The notes: generated from the sequence alone by a model not told the origin. A stretch of 64,000 nt of DNA from HXMU1420-13 sp963691715 (GCA_963691715.1 OY829281.1:1240001-1304000), one strand, 5' to 3'; shown: positions 16,727-26,099, counted from the stretch's first letter. Program-made: numbers and translations.

Positions 16727-17419
16727 ATGAAAACCACACGTACACGCCCGGATATACCAATCATATTTGAAGATAATCACCTTCTAGTGATAGATAAACC
16801 TGCTGGAGTTTTGTCACAAGAAGATCATACTAATGATCCCGATGTGTTAACACTTTGTAAGAAATACATTAAAAGGGCATACAATAAACAAGGAAATGTT
16901 TGGCTTGGATTAGTTCATAGACTTGATCGACCAGTCAGTGGATTGATGGTTCTTGCTAAGACCTCGAAAGCTGCTTCAAGACTATCAGAACAAGTTCGAA
17001 ATCATGCCATTAAAAAAGTATACTGGGCGTTAGTTTATGGCATGACCAAAGAATCAGATACCTTAATCCATTTTTTAGAAAAAGATTCTAAATCAAATAC
17101 AGTAAGAGCATATAATTCAAAAAAAGGTAGAGCAAAAAAAGCTGAATTGAGTTACCATTTAATCAAACAAAATGCTCATTACAGTGTAGTTAAAATAGAT
17201 TTAAAAACGGGGCGGCCACATCAAATTCGAGTTCAATTAGCAAAAATAGGGCATCCAATTTGGGGTGATTATAAATATGGCGAAAAAGATACTGGTCCTG
17301 GTAAAGAATTAGCTCTACGAGCAATGCAGATTCAATTCAAGCATCCTACAAAAGGGAAAATGCTAACGTTCGGTAGCAAAAAACCAAAAAAGCAACCTTG
17401 GGATAACTTCGATTATTAA
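16727..17419 (+). CDS. RluA-family RNA pseudouridine synthase
   Basis: 230 residues. The catalytic motif HRLDRPVSGLMVLAKT places the conserved Asp at position 67, and KTGRPHQIRVQLAKIGHPIWGD is the second RluA signature. No S4 domain precedes it, so it belongs to the short RluA/RluC-type group that isomerises uridine to pseudouridine in rRNA or tRNA; the exact target is not determinable. The ATG at 16727 follows a TAGATTTA motif at 16711, which could be a Bacteroidota -7 promoter element. Confidence 0.88.
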   Translation: MKTTRTRPDIPIIFEDNHLLVIDKPAGVLSQEDHTNDPDVLTLCKKYIKRAYNKQGNVWLGLVHRLDRPVSGLMVLAKTSKAASRLSEQVRNHAIKKVYWALVYGMTKESDTLIHFLEKDSKSNTVRAYNSKKGRAKKAELSYHLIKQNAHYSVVKIDLKTGRPHQIRVQLAKIGHPIWGDYKYGEKDTGPGKELALRAMQIQFKHPTKGKMLTFGSKKPKKQPWDNFDY

Positions 17420-17465
17420 ACGTATTTCGCATACTGCTGCTTTCATTGCCATTAAATTATATGGA

Positions 17466-18284
17466 TTGACTAGAAATCCTAATGTACGGAATGGCTTTGA
17501 CCCCGTGATTATCACATTTTATGAACGATTATTATTATCCTTACCCAAGCACTTAAGAAGGTATCATTCCATATTGAAATCATCACTTCTTAGAAGATGT
17601 TTCATATTTTCTGAAGAGTTACTTTTACCTGGTGATTTAATGCATATACTTTGCAGGAAGTACTTTGTAACTCAGCAGGTATTGAACCTTTTAGAGCAAG
17701 GTGGTGAACAGGTGGTTAATCTTGGAGCAGGATTTGACCATGTAGGGGCTTATTTATCTCAAAAAGGAATTCAAGTATATGAACTCGATCGGTCTTCAAT
17801 GATTGGTGAAAAATCGACGTTCATAAGAAAAGAGGCTATGGATAATAGCCATCTACATTTCGTCTCATGTGATGTAGAACAAGCACGAATCAGCGAAGTA
17901 TTATCCAATTACCCTATGTTTGATTCCAACAAAAAAACAGTATTTATTGCAGAAGGATTTTTTGATTATTTAGAAGTGAATACAATGAAACAAGTAATTG
18001 CAGATGTCAAAACATTGAATCCAGACAACACATTGGTTTCAACTTTTTTCTCCCTCGATGAATTAAATGTATTTTATCGATGGATTTTTAAAACTGGAGT
18101 GTCAGTTGTGGGTGAAACTTTGAAATCAACATTAACACGAAATGAATATGTACAATTACTTGAAAAACTGGGAATGAAGATCGAAACCGAAATTACAGCC
18201 TCTGATATGGAATCCAAATTTGTTACGCAATTAGGTTTAGAGTTACCTGTAATGAAAGGGTTTTATATATTTCAGAGCGTTTAA
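17466..18284 (+). CDS. SAM-dependent methyltransferase, leucine carboxyl methyltransferase-like (PPM family)
   Basis: 272 residues. The motif VVNLGAGFDHVGAYLSQKGIQVYELDR (about residues 81-107) and the later FIAEGFFDYLE match the LCM/PPM methyltransferase group, whose bacterial members have varied or unknown small-molecule substrates. No ATG fits the frame near the start; TTG at 17466 gives a sensible N-terminus, with the next in-frame Met only at about residue 59. It lies 46 bases after the pseudouridine synthase, perhaps co-transcribed. Confidence 0.7.
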   Translation: MTRNPNVRNGFDPVIITFYERLLLSLPKHLRRYHSILKSSLLRRCFIFSEELLLPGDLMHILCRKYFVTQQVLNLLEQGGEQVVNLGAGFDHVGAYLSQKGIQVYELDRSSMIGEKSTFIRKEAMDNSHLHFVSCDVEQARISEVLSNYPMFDSNKKTVFIAEGFFDYLEVNTMKQVIADVKTLNPDNTLVSTFFSLDELNVFYRWIFKTGVSVVGETLKSTLTRNEYVQLLEKLGMKIETEITASDMESKFVTQLGLELPVMKGFYIFQSV

Positions 18285-18312
18285 CTTATCACTTAATTAT
18301 TTATTACGATCG

Positions 18313-19656
18313 TTAATCATCGATTTGGTTTAATGATTTAGGTAGTTTTTTTGCAGCTTTTGCTCCAAGTTCTTTCAACATTTCTGCTTGGCGAACTAAA
18401 TTTCCACTCCCTTCTGATAATCGACTTTTAGCTTCTTCATAGCTACGCTGAGTTTGTTTTATACGCTCCCCAATTTGATCCATACTTTCTACAAATCCCA
18501 CAAATTTGTCATATAAAGCCCCTCCTCTGTTGGCGATTTCCATGGCATTTTTATTTTGATATTCTTGTTTCCAAACAGAATCGATGGTTGCCAACGTTGC
18601 CAATAACGTAGATGGACTTACAATTACGATATTACGATCGAAGGCTTCGTAATATAGATTTGAATCCGCTTGTAATGCTGCAGCAAAAGCGGGTTCAATA
18701 GGCACAAATAACAGTACAAAGTCAGGACTTCTATTTCCATGTATTTGTTGATATTTCTTATCACTTAAATTTTTTACATGATTTCGAAGAGAGCCTACAT
18801 GAGATTTTAAGGCTTGTTTTAAGGTTTCTTCATCATCCGTTGATGAGAACCGCTCGTAATCCGTTAACGAGACTTTAGAATCAATAATCAAGAATTTTTC
18901 ATCGGGTAAATGTACCACTACATCTGGTTGTAATAATTTTCCATCTTCTGTTTTAGAAGATTGTTGCACTTCATATTCTCGACCTTTAGTTAAGCCAGAC
19001 CGTTCAAGAATCCTCTCTAATATCACTTCACCCCAATTTCCTTGTGCTTTTGAGTCCCCTTTTAGAGCTTTAGTGAGATTTTTTGCATCATCACTCATCT
19101 TTTGATTGAGTTCCGCCATCTGCCGTATTTGTTCTTTTAAGGTAAACCGCTCTTGGGTTCCCTTTTCATAGGTTTCCTCTACTTTCTTTTTGAATTCCTC
19201 CAATTTACTTCCGAGTGGAGTTAAGAGTTGATCTAGTCCCTCTTTGTTTTGTTTTGCAAATTTCTGTGCTTTTTCATCAAGAATTTTATTCGCAAGATTT
19301 TCGAACTGATCTTTTAATTGATCCTGCATTTCTACAAGCTCAGACTTTTGTTCTAGTAATTTAGTCTTCAAAATATCATATTCAGCCTTTAAGCCAGCTA
19401 ATTCTCGATCTAATTTGGCTGAAATTTCTCGTTCTTTTCGAAGTTCTTCTTCTTTTTGATTTCGAATATGTTCTGATTTTTCATCTGCTTCTTTTAGCAA
19501 AGATTTGGATCGATCAGATTCTTCTTGTTTTTGACCTTCTATTTGCATGAGTCGTTCTTCCAGCATTGCATGCTTAGACTTCATCTTAAAAAAGGTAATC
19601 AAGACTCCTAAAGTTACCCCAATCGTTAAAGTTAAGGCTAGTACACTATACTCCAA
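18313..19656 (-). CDS. rmuC: RmuC-family protein
   Basis: 447 residues. It has an N-terminal membrane anchor (about 5-23), a long coiled coil (about 28-200), then the RmuC nuclease-like domain (GNWGEVILERILERSGLTKGREYEVQ, DVVVHLPDEKFLIIDSKVSL) carrying the PD-(D/E)XK-like acidic and DSKV residues. RmuC is reported to limit inversions at short repeats, and its biochemical activity is not settled. It is anchored in the inner membrane facing the cytoplasm. It follows the alpha/beta hydrolase gene by two bases, so they form a minus-strand operon. Confidence 0.92.
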   Translation of the reverse strand: MEYSVLALTLTIGVTLGVLITFFKMKSKHAMLEERLMQIEGQKQEESDRSKSLLKEADEKSEHIRNQKEEELRKEREISAKLDRELAGLKAEYDILKTKLLEQKSELVEMQDQLKDQFENLANKILDEKAQKFAKQNKEGLDQLLTPLGSKLEEFKKKVEETYEKGTQERFTLKEQIRQMAELNQKMSDDAKNLTKALKGDSKAQGNWGEVILERILERSGLTKGREYEVQQSSKTEDGKLLQPDVVVHLPDEKFLIIDSKVSLTDYERFSSTDDEETLKQALKSHVGSLRNHVKNLSDKKYQQIHGNRSPDFVLLFVPIEPAFAAALQADSNLYYEAFDRNIVIVSPSTLLATLATIDSVWKQEYQNKNAMEIANRGGALYDKFVGFVESMDQIGERIKQTQRSYEEAKSRLSEGSGNLVRQAEMLKELGAKAAKKLPKSLNQIDD

Positions 19657-19658
19657 AG

Positions 19659-20462
19659 CTACCCCTCCCTTAAAATTTCTTTCATTTTTTTAATAAGTAC
19701 TGGATTATTAAACATTTGTTCATGGGGTTGATCCTTAAGTATAAAGTATTCATCATTTTCATCAAAAAACTCTGTGAGTTTAAGTACTCTTTCTAGTGGG
19801 AAAGTACTATCATTTTCACCATAAAATATGGTAATAGGTTCTTCGATTTGTTGTAAAGCTAAATCTGTTCTTAGTGGATAACGAACTAGAAAATTTGGAA
19901 GAAACCAGTATTTCGCATTTTTCTCATCAATCATGCTGTAATAGGGTGTCCAAAGTATAAGTTCTCTTGGATTGTTTACTGCAGCTACTTGTGCCGCTAC
20001 ACCAGAACCTATCGAATACCCTAATACTACAATATCTTCTTCATTGTACTCTTCAAGCATTTTTTTATAAACCACTTGCATATCACCAACCAAGTCATCT
20101 TCATTCCACATTTTACCTTGTGTTAATCCAAAACCCCGATAATCTGGATATAATACATCGAAACCAGCATCTAAGAGTAGGTCAAATTTTTCAAATTCAG
20201 TATCTGTACTTCCACCATTACCGTGGTAATAAATTACCAATCCCTTTGAAGAATCTGTTTTTGCGTGAATAGCGTGAATTCTCGCTTCATCTTCAATCTC
20301 AAACCATCGCTCCTCGAATTCAAAATCATAGTTAAATTGATGACCTTCTTCCAATACTGTTGGGTTGAAGAGAATAGAATTTTGAATGATAAAAAAATAA
20401 CCGCAAACGGCTATATAAGCGCTAAAAAATAAGATTACAAATGATACAAGTGTCTTTTTCAT
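19659..20462 (-). CDS. Membrane-anchored alpha/beta hydrolase
   Basis: 267 residues. An N-terminal hydrophobic helix (about 5-27) anchors the protein. The hydrolase fold is shown by the oxyanion-region YYHGNGGS, the nucleophile elbow GYSIGSG (Ser150), an acid near EPITIFYGENDSTF and a His in KDQPHEQMF. It resembles the BEM46/YfhR group of serine hydrolases; the substrate is unknown. First gene of an operon with rmuC. Confidence 0.85.
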   Translation of the reverse strand: MKKTLVSFVILFFSAYIAVCGYFFIIQNSILFNPTVLEEGHQFNYDFEFEERWFEIEDEARIHAIHAKTDSSKGLVIYYHGNGGSTDTEFEKFDLLLDAGFDVLYPDYRGFGLTQGKMWNEDDLVGDMQVVYKKMLEEYNEEDIVVLGYSIGSGVAAQVAAVNNPRELILWTPYYSMIDEKNAKYWFLPNFLVRYPLRTDLALQQIEEPITIFYGENDSTFPLERVLKLTEFFDENDEYFILKDQPHEQMFNNPVLIKKMKEILREG

Positions 20463-20519
20463 AAAAAATGAACCCTTAACGAAACTAATAAGTTGATGTG
20501 GAGGACTAACACTAAATGT

Positions 20520-21434
20520 ATGGAAAAAATATTAGCCGAGCGCGTTTTTGATTTTTTTTATAATGAACAATTCAAACTAAAGTTCGAAAGAATCATTCTA
20601 TATGTTGCTGGTATTGGTTTTTTAATTCATTTATTATTGATTTTCATTTTCAATATTGGAGGATTTCCCACCCATCCAGAATATGAAGCTTATCTTGAAA
20701 ATCCAATCGCGGCAATTTACACACCGTTCTCTTTTATTCTCATATATGAGATTTATTTATTGGTTTATTATTTGCCAAAATCTTTTTCGATATCTATCGC
20801 AAAGCAATTTGAAATCGTATCACTGATTTTGATTAGGAGAATTTTTAAAGATATTGGAAACTTAAACCTAGAGGAGTTTAAACTATTTAGCGCTAATAAT
20901 TTAAATCTAGTTTACGATATCGTAGGGTTTCTAATACTGTTCTTTCTAATATTCGTATTCCGTTACTTAGTTTTGAATAAAAGAATTCATGCTATGTCGG
21001 AAAGTTATGCTCGGTTTATAAATTTCAAAAAATTTTTATGTGTTGTTCTTACGCCCCTGCTTATAGGCTTATCACTTTATAGCTTATCTTCGTGGATAGT
21101 TGATATCGTACAACTTAACAGTAATCAAATAACAGAGATTAAGGACTTCAACAGTATCTTTTACCATGAATTCTTTACCGCTATTATTTTGGTAGATGTT
21201 ATTATTCTTGTAGCATCATTTAGATATACCGATCGCTATAGTCTAATTATTAGAAATACTGGCTTTGTAGTTACTACTGTGCTTATTAGAATAGCATTTA
21301 GTACCTCAGGGTTGGATCAAATCATTCTTCTACTATCAGGTACTTTATTTGGAGTGATTATTTCATATATCTATTCTCTCTATGAAAAAATTGACAAAGG
21401 AGATAGTACTAAAGAAAGTTATGCATATCTGTAG
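20520..21434 (+). CDS. Unknown 7-TM membrane protein next to blh
   Basis: About 304 residues with seven clear hydrophobic helices. An N-terminal cytoplasmic stretch (MEKILAERVFDFFYNEQFKLKFER) precedes helix 1, and a loop of about 45 residues separates helices 2 and 3. No family was recognised. The frame is open from a TTG at 20493 (ATG at 20496), but MEKIL at 20520 is the better start; a GGAGG lies 15 bases before it. It is 126 bases upstream of blh on the same strand and may share its transcript, so a role linked to the retinal/rhodopsin module is possible but unproven. Confidence 0.6.
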   Translation: MEKILAERVFDFFYNEQFKLKFERIILYVAGIGFLIHLLLIFIFNIGGFPTHPEYEAYLENPIAAIYTPFSFILIYEIYLLVYYLPKSFSISIAKQFEIVSLILIRRIFKDIGNLNLEEFKLFSANNLNLVYDIVGFLILFFLIFVFRYLVLNKRIHAMSESYARFINFKKFLCVVLTPLLIGLSLYSLSSWIVDIVQLNSNQITEIKDFNSIFYHEFFTAIILVDVIILVASFRYTDRYSLIIRNTGFVVTTVLIRIAFSTSGLDQIILLLSGTLFGVIISYIYSLYEKIDKGDSTKESYAYL

Positions 21435-21560
21435 ATATATTGGTTAACTCAAAACCAATGAGATATATGGTTGTCATATACTCGCATAACTTTTCATTCT
21501 TATCAAAATGTATAATGCTTTTTCGATATTAATGTGGTAATATCGAAAAAAAAATTTAGT

Positions 21561-22487
21561 ATGAGTATACCTCAACGCATTCTACTACAAACATTTATCG
21601 CAATAATTGCAATACTATTTAACTTAATAGCACCAGAGCTAGCCGAAAAAAGTAGATATTTTTTACTAGGTGTTGTAATCCTTATTATTGGGATGCCACA
21701 TGGTGCACTAGATCATCATATTGATGGTAATTTGGAAGGCTGGAATCCTTACACACTTAATCTTAAGTTTTATTCCCAGTATTTCATTTTGATGGGAATT
21801 TACTCAGTAATTTGGATTTTCTTTCCATTTTTTAGCTTCATGTTCTTTTTACTGATTACACTATATCATTTTGGTCAAGCTGATGCCATGCGCTTTAATT
21901 ATATAGGTATAGAGAAATGGTTAATTCATATCACGCGTGGCATCACTGTGGTTGGACTTATTATATTTGGCAATTTTGAATATGCATCTTCAATCATTGA
22001 AGCTGTTACAAATATATCTCTCTATAAAGAAAGTATAGGTTTCATTGATCCAGAATTTGTTAAATGGACTATTGCTAGTTTTTATCCTATCACCTATTTG
22101 CTGGTGATATGGTTAAGTAAACAAAGATCTGAATATAAGCTCATTTATTTAGTTGATGCACTAATCGTTCCTCTACTTTTTATCTACTGTGATCTTGTAT
22201 GGGCTTTTGCGATTTATTTTGGTATTTGGCATTCCTATAACCATGCCTTAATTATGCTAAAGTATCTCACATCAAAAAAACATGCTGTTAATTTTGCTTG
22301 GTTCTTCAAACAGTCTTTTTTGTTTAGTCTACTCTCCTATATAGGATTACTGTTTGTATATAATATGCTCAATGCATTTGGAAATGAAGAACTATTGGTT
22401 TCTCTTCTTTTTGTTGTAATCGCAATACTTACCCTACCTCATATGATGGTCGTTGAAAAGCTTTACACAAGATGGGATCGATCTTAG
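21561..22487 (+). CDS. blh: Brp/Blh-family beta-carotene 15,15'-dioxygenase
   Basis: About 308 residues with multiple transmembrane helices. The family's histidines are present in PHGALDHHIDG (about residues 44-54), LYHFGQADAMRF, GIWHSYNHA and TLPHMMVVEKL; they bind the catalytic iron. Blh cleaves beta-carotene into two retinal molecules in the membrane, supplying the chromophore for the convergent rhodopsin gene. A GTG at 21534 is possible, but the ATG at 21561 (MSIPQRILLQ) gives the better N-terminus. No carotenoid-synthesis genes are in the window, so beta-carotene must be made elsewhere. Confidence 0.88.
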   Translation: MSIPQRILLQTFIAIIAILFNLIAPELAEKSRYFLLGVVILIIGMPHGALDHHIDGNLEGWNPYTLNLKFYSQYFILMGIYSVIWIFFPFFSFMFFLLITLYHFGQADAMRFNYIGIEKWLIHITRGITVVGLIIFGNFEYASSIIEAVTNISLYKESIGFIDPEFVKWTIASFYPITYLLVIWLSKQRSEYKLIYLVDALIVPLLFIYCDLVWAFAIYFGIWHSYNHALIMLKYLTSKKHAVNFAWFFKQSFLFSLLSYIGLLFVYNMLNAFGNEELLVSLLFVVIAILTLPHMMVVEKLYTRWDRS

Positions 22488-22555
22488 ATCAAAAGAAAGG
22501 CAAGCAGGAGTATTAATTCTAAAAAAGCTTTTATCAGTACACCTATTCCTGATAT

Positions 22556-22588
22556 AAAAAAAGGTACTCAGAAATCTGAGCACCTTTT
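22556..22588 (-). terminator. Terminator between blh and rhodopsin
   Basis: The stem AGGTACTCAG / CTGAGCACCT with loop AAAT is flanked by seven A (22556-22562), which read as T on the minus strand, so it ends the rhodopsin transcript well. On the plus strand it is followed by four T only and may act weakly for blh. Confidence 0.8.
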
Positions 22589-22608
22589 GTAGTTGATTTA
22601 AAAATCAA

Positions 22609-23319
22609 TTATTTGGAACTAGCTGAGGTAGCTACATAATATATAACTAAACCAAATCCAATCTTGTTGATGGCATCTGCTAAGTTGTAAATTACATCGA
22701 TGTTACCCATGTTAGCTAAAAGGTTGCCATCCATAGTCATGTAACCTATTGGATACACAGACCAACCTAGGGTAATGAATATTTTAAGCAAAAACATTGC
22801 TTGTCCAAGTGCAGGATTGTCTGAGCTTTTAGCTAATTTTGCTACGTCGCCAGCAAATACTTCATAAACTATATATAGGTAGAATACGGTTGAGAATGTT
22901 CCCCAGAAGATTGTTGACTCTGGATAAATAGCTTCCCCGATGTAACCTGTAACAAGCATACCAATAGAAGCAGCAATTAACATAAAGAGAGTTTTACCTT
23001 TAGCACCGTAAGGTCTGGTTAGTAAGTAAAACTCAACACACATTAAAGGAACTGTTAAAATCCAGTCGATGTAACGGAATTCTGTTGGGCTTGCTCCCAT
23101 CGTTAAGTAGTAATCACGCATGTAGTAATAGTGTACCGCAGCAATACCTGTTATAAGTCCAGATACTGTTAAAGAAAGTCTCCATTTTTCTGGTACATTA
23201 CCACGTTCTGCGAAGAAAAATACTGTAGCAGCTAACATAGCCATGGTCCCGATGAAGAAAGTGAATCCAACAACATCACCTGCTTCAATTTGAGAAGCGA
23301 AAAGCAAATAAAACTTCAT
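22609..23319 (-). CDS. Proteorhodopsin (light-driven proton pump, predicted green-absorbing)
   Basis: 236 residues, seven transmembrane helices. Helix C reads RYIDWILTVPLMCVEF: Asp85 is the proton acceptor, Thr89 the conserved Thr, and Glu96 the proton donor (the DTE set of outward proton pumps). Met93 occupies the spectral-tuning site (105 in proteorhodopsin numbering), where Leu or Met gives green absorption. His63 matches the acceptor-coupled His75, and Lys219 in DAINKIGFG is the retinal Schiff-base lysine. The hydrophobic N-terminus may be a signal sequence. It pumps protons outward in light to supply ATP synthesis or transport. The gene is monocistronic, converging on blh. Confidence 0.95.
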   Translation of the reverse strand: MKFYLLFASQIEAGDVVGFTFFIGTMAMLAATVFFFAERGNVPEKWRLSLTVSGLITGIAAVHYYYMRDYYLTMGASPTEFRYIDWILTVPLMCVEFYLLTRPYGAKGKTLFMLIAASIGMLVTGYIGEAIYPESTIFWGTFSTVFYLYIVYEVFAGDVAKLAKSSDNPALGQAMFLLKIFITLGWSVYPIGYMTMDGNLLANMGNIDVIYNLADAINKIGFGLVIYYVATSASSK

Positions 23320-23787
23320 AGATATTTAATTTAAATTATAAGTTAAAGTCTCTACTACAACGGGTTTTAAATTTCAATGCGTTCCTTTTATTCATTGAAT
23401 TCAGTAACTATTAACTTTATTAGCTACTTACACTTACAATAAATTATATAAGATCAATAAGTTAAATGGAAGCGCTTTTATAAAATTTTTAAAGTTTTTT
23501 ATTCCTATTCATATCAAAATAAGATGTTTTTTGTTTTATATCATATGTTTATAATCTAAATATTGTTAATATTATTCTTATACATGGTATTTTTGATCTT
23601 TAAAAAAAAAATTCTTTCAATAATTTAAGAAATGAGAGTAAGCGCTACCAAATTTGCCTACTCAAAGTAGCCCAAGGAGTTAAACCATTTTATAGTATAT
23701 TAGAAAAGTAAACTTCTTTGCTTGGAAAGCATCCATAAAAATATACATTTACATCCTCATCTTATTTTTTAAGATTGTGCTATATGT
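23320..23787. other. Long AT-rich intergenic region upstream of the rhodopsin gene
   Basis: About 470 bases with no convincing ORF, very rich in A and T. It must contain the rhodopsin promoter; TATAATTT lies about 17 bases upstream of the rhodopsin ATG. Two AAGCGCT-centred palindromes occur (23466-23481, and a weaker one at 23638-23648, GTAAGCGCTAC). No structured RNA was recognised. Confidence 0.6.
23466..23481. promoter_or_regulatory. LacI-family-type palindrome upstream of rhodopsin
   Basis: ATGGAAGCGCTTTTAT is a near-palindrome centred on AAGCGCTT, the core typical of LacI/CcpA-family operators (AAnCGnTT). It lies about 150 bases upstream of the rhodopsin start. Function is inferred from form only. 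Confidence 0.4.
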
Positions 23788-23822
23788 AAAAAAAAAGCTA
23801 CTTAACAAAGGTTAAATAGCTT
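23788..23822 (-). terminator. Terminator of the small PID-CTERM-like gene
   Basis: AAGCTACTTAAC (23795-23806) pairs with GTTAAATAGCTT (23811-23822) around AAAG. The run of nine A (23788-23796) reads as a T-run on the minus strand just after the hairpin. It follows the stop of the 64-residue gene by 20 bases. Confidence 0.8.
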
Positions 23823-23842
23823 CTATACTCAAAGAAGATTTA

Positions 23843-24037
23843 TTAAATATCAGATTCATATTTTTTCTTGTCTCTTAGCTTCTTAACAGCATAAGCACCA
23901 CCAGCTGCGGCAAGTAAGCCTAACCCTCCATCTATAGGGGCTTGATCTGGATTTCCTGGTAAACCTGGTTGTGCAAGAACCCACTCATTTATATATAACA
24001 TTACTAATGCGAGGATAAACAATATTCGTGTTTTCAT
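23843..24037 (-). CDS. Small exported protein with a PID-CTERM-like C-terminal sorting segment
   Basis: 64 residues: signal peptide (about 1-22, cut near VLAQ), a very short Pro/Gly/Asp linker (PGLPGNPDQ), then APIDGGLGLLAAAGGAYAV, a short hydrophobic helix, and a basic tail KKLRDKKK. This PIDGG-helix-basic layout is the one of the Bacteroidota PID-CTERM sorting tag, thought to be processed by a membrane peptidase. Here nearly the whole mature protein is the tag. It has its own terminator and lies 14 bases after the stop of the T9SS protein gene. Its role is unknown. Confidence 0.65.
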   Translation of the reverse strand: MKTRILFILALVMLYINEWVLAQPGLPGNPDQAPIDGGLGLLAAAGGAYAVKKLRDKKKYESDI

Positions 24038-24050
24038 AGTAATTTGATAA

Positions 24051-26099
24051 TTATTTAATTAATGTCATTTTGCGTGTTATTGCATTCCCATTTGCCTCTA
24101 GACGATAATAATACATTCCTGATGAAGCTCCTTTTGCATTCCAACTTATATTATATATTCCTGCAGATTTATATTCATCTACCAATGTCGCTATTCTTTG
24201 TCCCATTAGGTTGTACACCCCAATGTTTACAGCTCCTGATTCACTTAACGTATAAGAAATGGTAGTACTTGGATTAAATGGGTTTGGATAGTTTTGATCC
24301 AATGCAAATACCATTGGCTTTTCAATCACTTCGTTGTTTACGCTCGTTGGACGAATTGTGATCCCAAAACGATTAGCGTCCGTTGACTCAAATTGCATTG
24401 AGTTAATGCTCAACATTGATAGTGGTGGCATATCTTGCTTTTTTAATTTTACAGTTTCAAAACTATAAGAAAATGAATCATCCATAGGTAGTGAAATTTT
24501 TTCTTCGAAGTCATGGAAAGTCAATTCAAAAGCATCTAAAACGTGAAAGTAGGTCACGTTTAAAGTGAACGTTCCTCCCTCTGTGGAATTAAATTCTATG
24601 GGCACCATTACCTGTTTCTCAGCATTTAGATGCACAATATCAAAAACTGAATCATTTTTAATAAAACCAAGCTGAGCATAGGTATCCGTTAGTGGTTGTA
24701 ATTCATGTGCATCTCCTCTAGTTGTTACTGCAGAGCCTTGATTCGATAATTGAATCCATGCTGAGTTTGATACTTTACCATTCTCAACGTTCATTCTTAA
24801 AAAAGATAAAGATTCCATGGTTTTGCCATAAAAAGTCCCCCCTGTTGATTTTGCACCAAATGGAAACACAACGCTTGGACTTGATGGTGAACTCTGTGTT
24901 TGCACAAAAAAACCTTGATATGGAGTAATTAAACCGTCTGTAATATCACCTGCTGATCCATTCCATGTTTTCCATTCTCCAAAACCACCTGCATTGGGAT
25001 CCCAAACATAGGCTGTACCGGTAATTTCGTTGATAGTTAGTAGATCAAAATCTAGGGTAGAAGCAAAAGGATTTCCTAATAACGTCCAACCATCTCCATT
25101 TGGATTAATAGTTGGAGAGACATCTACAGCATGTTCTGTACCAGAAACAGATAAAGTTTTAGGAAAGGCATCATCGCTTCCATCAAAATCATCATCTGCA
25201 TACACATAGACAAGAAATCCTTCTCCAGCAGTAATGTTTCCTGTTAAGTCTGTTACACCATTCCAATTTGTGTTATCCCCATTTGTCGAAGTCTTACTCC
25301 AAGTAAAAACATTCGGAGCACCATTTGTTGCATCCACTCCTGTACTCGCACCTTGGGTCCATATCGGGTTTAATAAGGAAGAATATGAAACAGTTACTGG
25401 ACTAGATAACAATCTAAATCCGACAGATGTATTTAAAGTCTTAGAATTTGTGAATTCAAATGCTGTTGTTTCAAAAGGGAGTAATGTCTCAGCGTCAGCA
25501 GTTGATCCTAATATATTCCAATTATTAGACAAATCATTTAACAGGATAAGAAAATCATTTTTGGTAAGTGCTTGAGATAGTCCGATATATTTTCCACCGT
25601 CTGGGGTACCACTACCTTCGGAAAGATCAATAGCATTTGTTCCATTTATTAGATTCGCATTTTCTATGTTGGAAAATTCAGAATCTTCATTTGTTATAGC
25701 TGTAATAAATGTTGTATCAATACCATTAGTAACAAAACACCATATTGCATCACCTGTACCACTGATATTAAATGAACCTGTATCTGTTAATGTGCCAATA
25801 GAGCTACCAAATAGTGGGTTATTATCTGAATCTACATCAGTAAAAATTACTCTGGTACCAGCATTTATAGCACCATCCGTAGACCATATAAGAGTGCCTT
25901 CTCCAGATTCAAAATTATTATTAACCCAATCTTTATCTGTGAAGTAGATTGTAGTATCAGGTAATTCATTTAATATGATGATGCTAAAGTCATCATCTCC
26001 ATCTGCATTAAATCCCGTAAACATTATATCACCTGAAACCTGTCCAAAGCCTAGACTTATGCTTGTTAGTGTAAATATTAAAATTAAAAATAATCTCAT
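24051..26099 (-). CDS. T9SS-secreted protein with type A C-terminal sorting domain
   Basis: 682 residues. It has a signal peptide (1-19). Residues ~20-215 are beta-rich (VSGDIMFTGFNADGDDDFSIIIL...), resembling lamin-tail or hemagglutinin-like domains of Bacteroidota surface proteins, and are followed by a long beta-rich middle. The last ~75 residues form a type IX secretion sorting domain, from NYPNPFNPSTTISY through GMYYYRLEANG to the KMTLIK end. The tag sends the protein through the T9SS to the surface. The function of the passenger is unknown. The small PID-CTERM-like gene follows 14 bases downstream and may share its transcript. Confidence 0.82.
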   Translation of the reverse strand: MRLFLILIFTLTSISLGFGQVSGDIMFTGFNADGDDDFSIIILNELPDTTIYFTDKDWVNNNFESGEGTLIWSTDGAINAGTRVIFTDVDSDNNPLFGSSIGTLTDTGSFNISGTGDAIWCFVTNGIDTTFITAITNEDSEFSNIENANLINGTNAIDLSEGSGTPDGGKYIGLSQALTKNDFLILLNDLSNNWNILGSTADAETLLPFETTAFEFTNSKTLNTSVGFRLLSSPVTVSYSSLLNPIWTQGASTGVDATNGAPNVFTWSKTSTNGDNTNWNGVTDLTGNITAGEGFLVYVYADDDFDGSDDAFPKTLSVSGTEHAVDVSPTINPNGDGWTLLGNPFASTLDFDLLTINEITGTAYVWDPNAGGFGEWKTWNGSAGDITDGLITPYQGFFVQTQSSPSSPSVVFPFGAKSTGGTFYGKTMESLSFLRMNVENGKVSNSAWIQLSNQGSAVTTRGDAHELQPLTDTYAQLGFIKNDSVFDIVHLNAEKQVMVPIEFNSTEGGTFTLNVTYFHVLDAFELTFHDFEEKISLPMDDSFSYSFETVKLKKQDMPPLSMLSINSMQFESTDANRFGITIRPTSVNNEVIEKPMVFALDQNYPNPFNPSTTISYTLSESGAVNIGVYNLMGQRIATLVDEYKSAGIYNISWNAKGASSGMYYYRLEANGNAITRKMTLIK

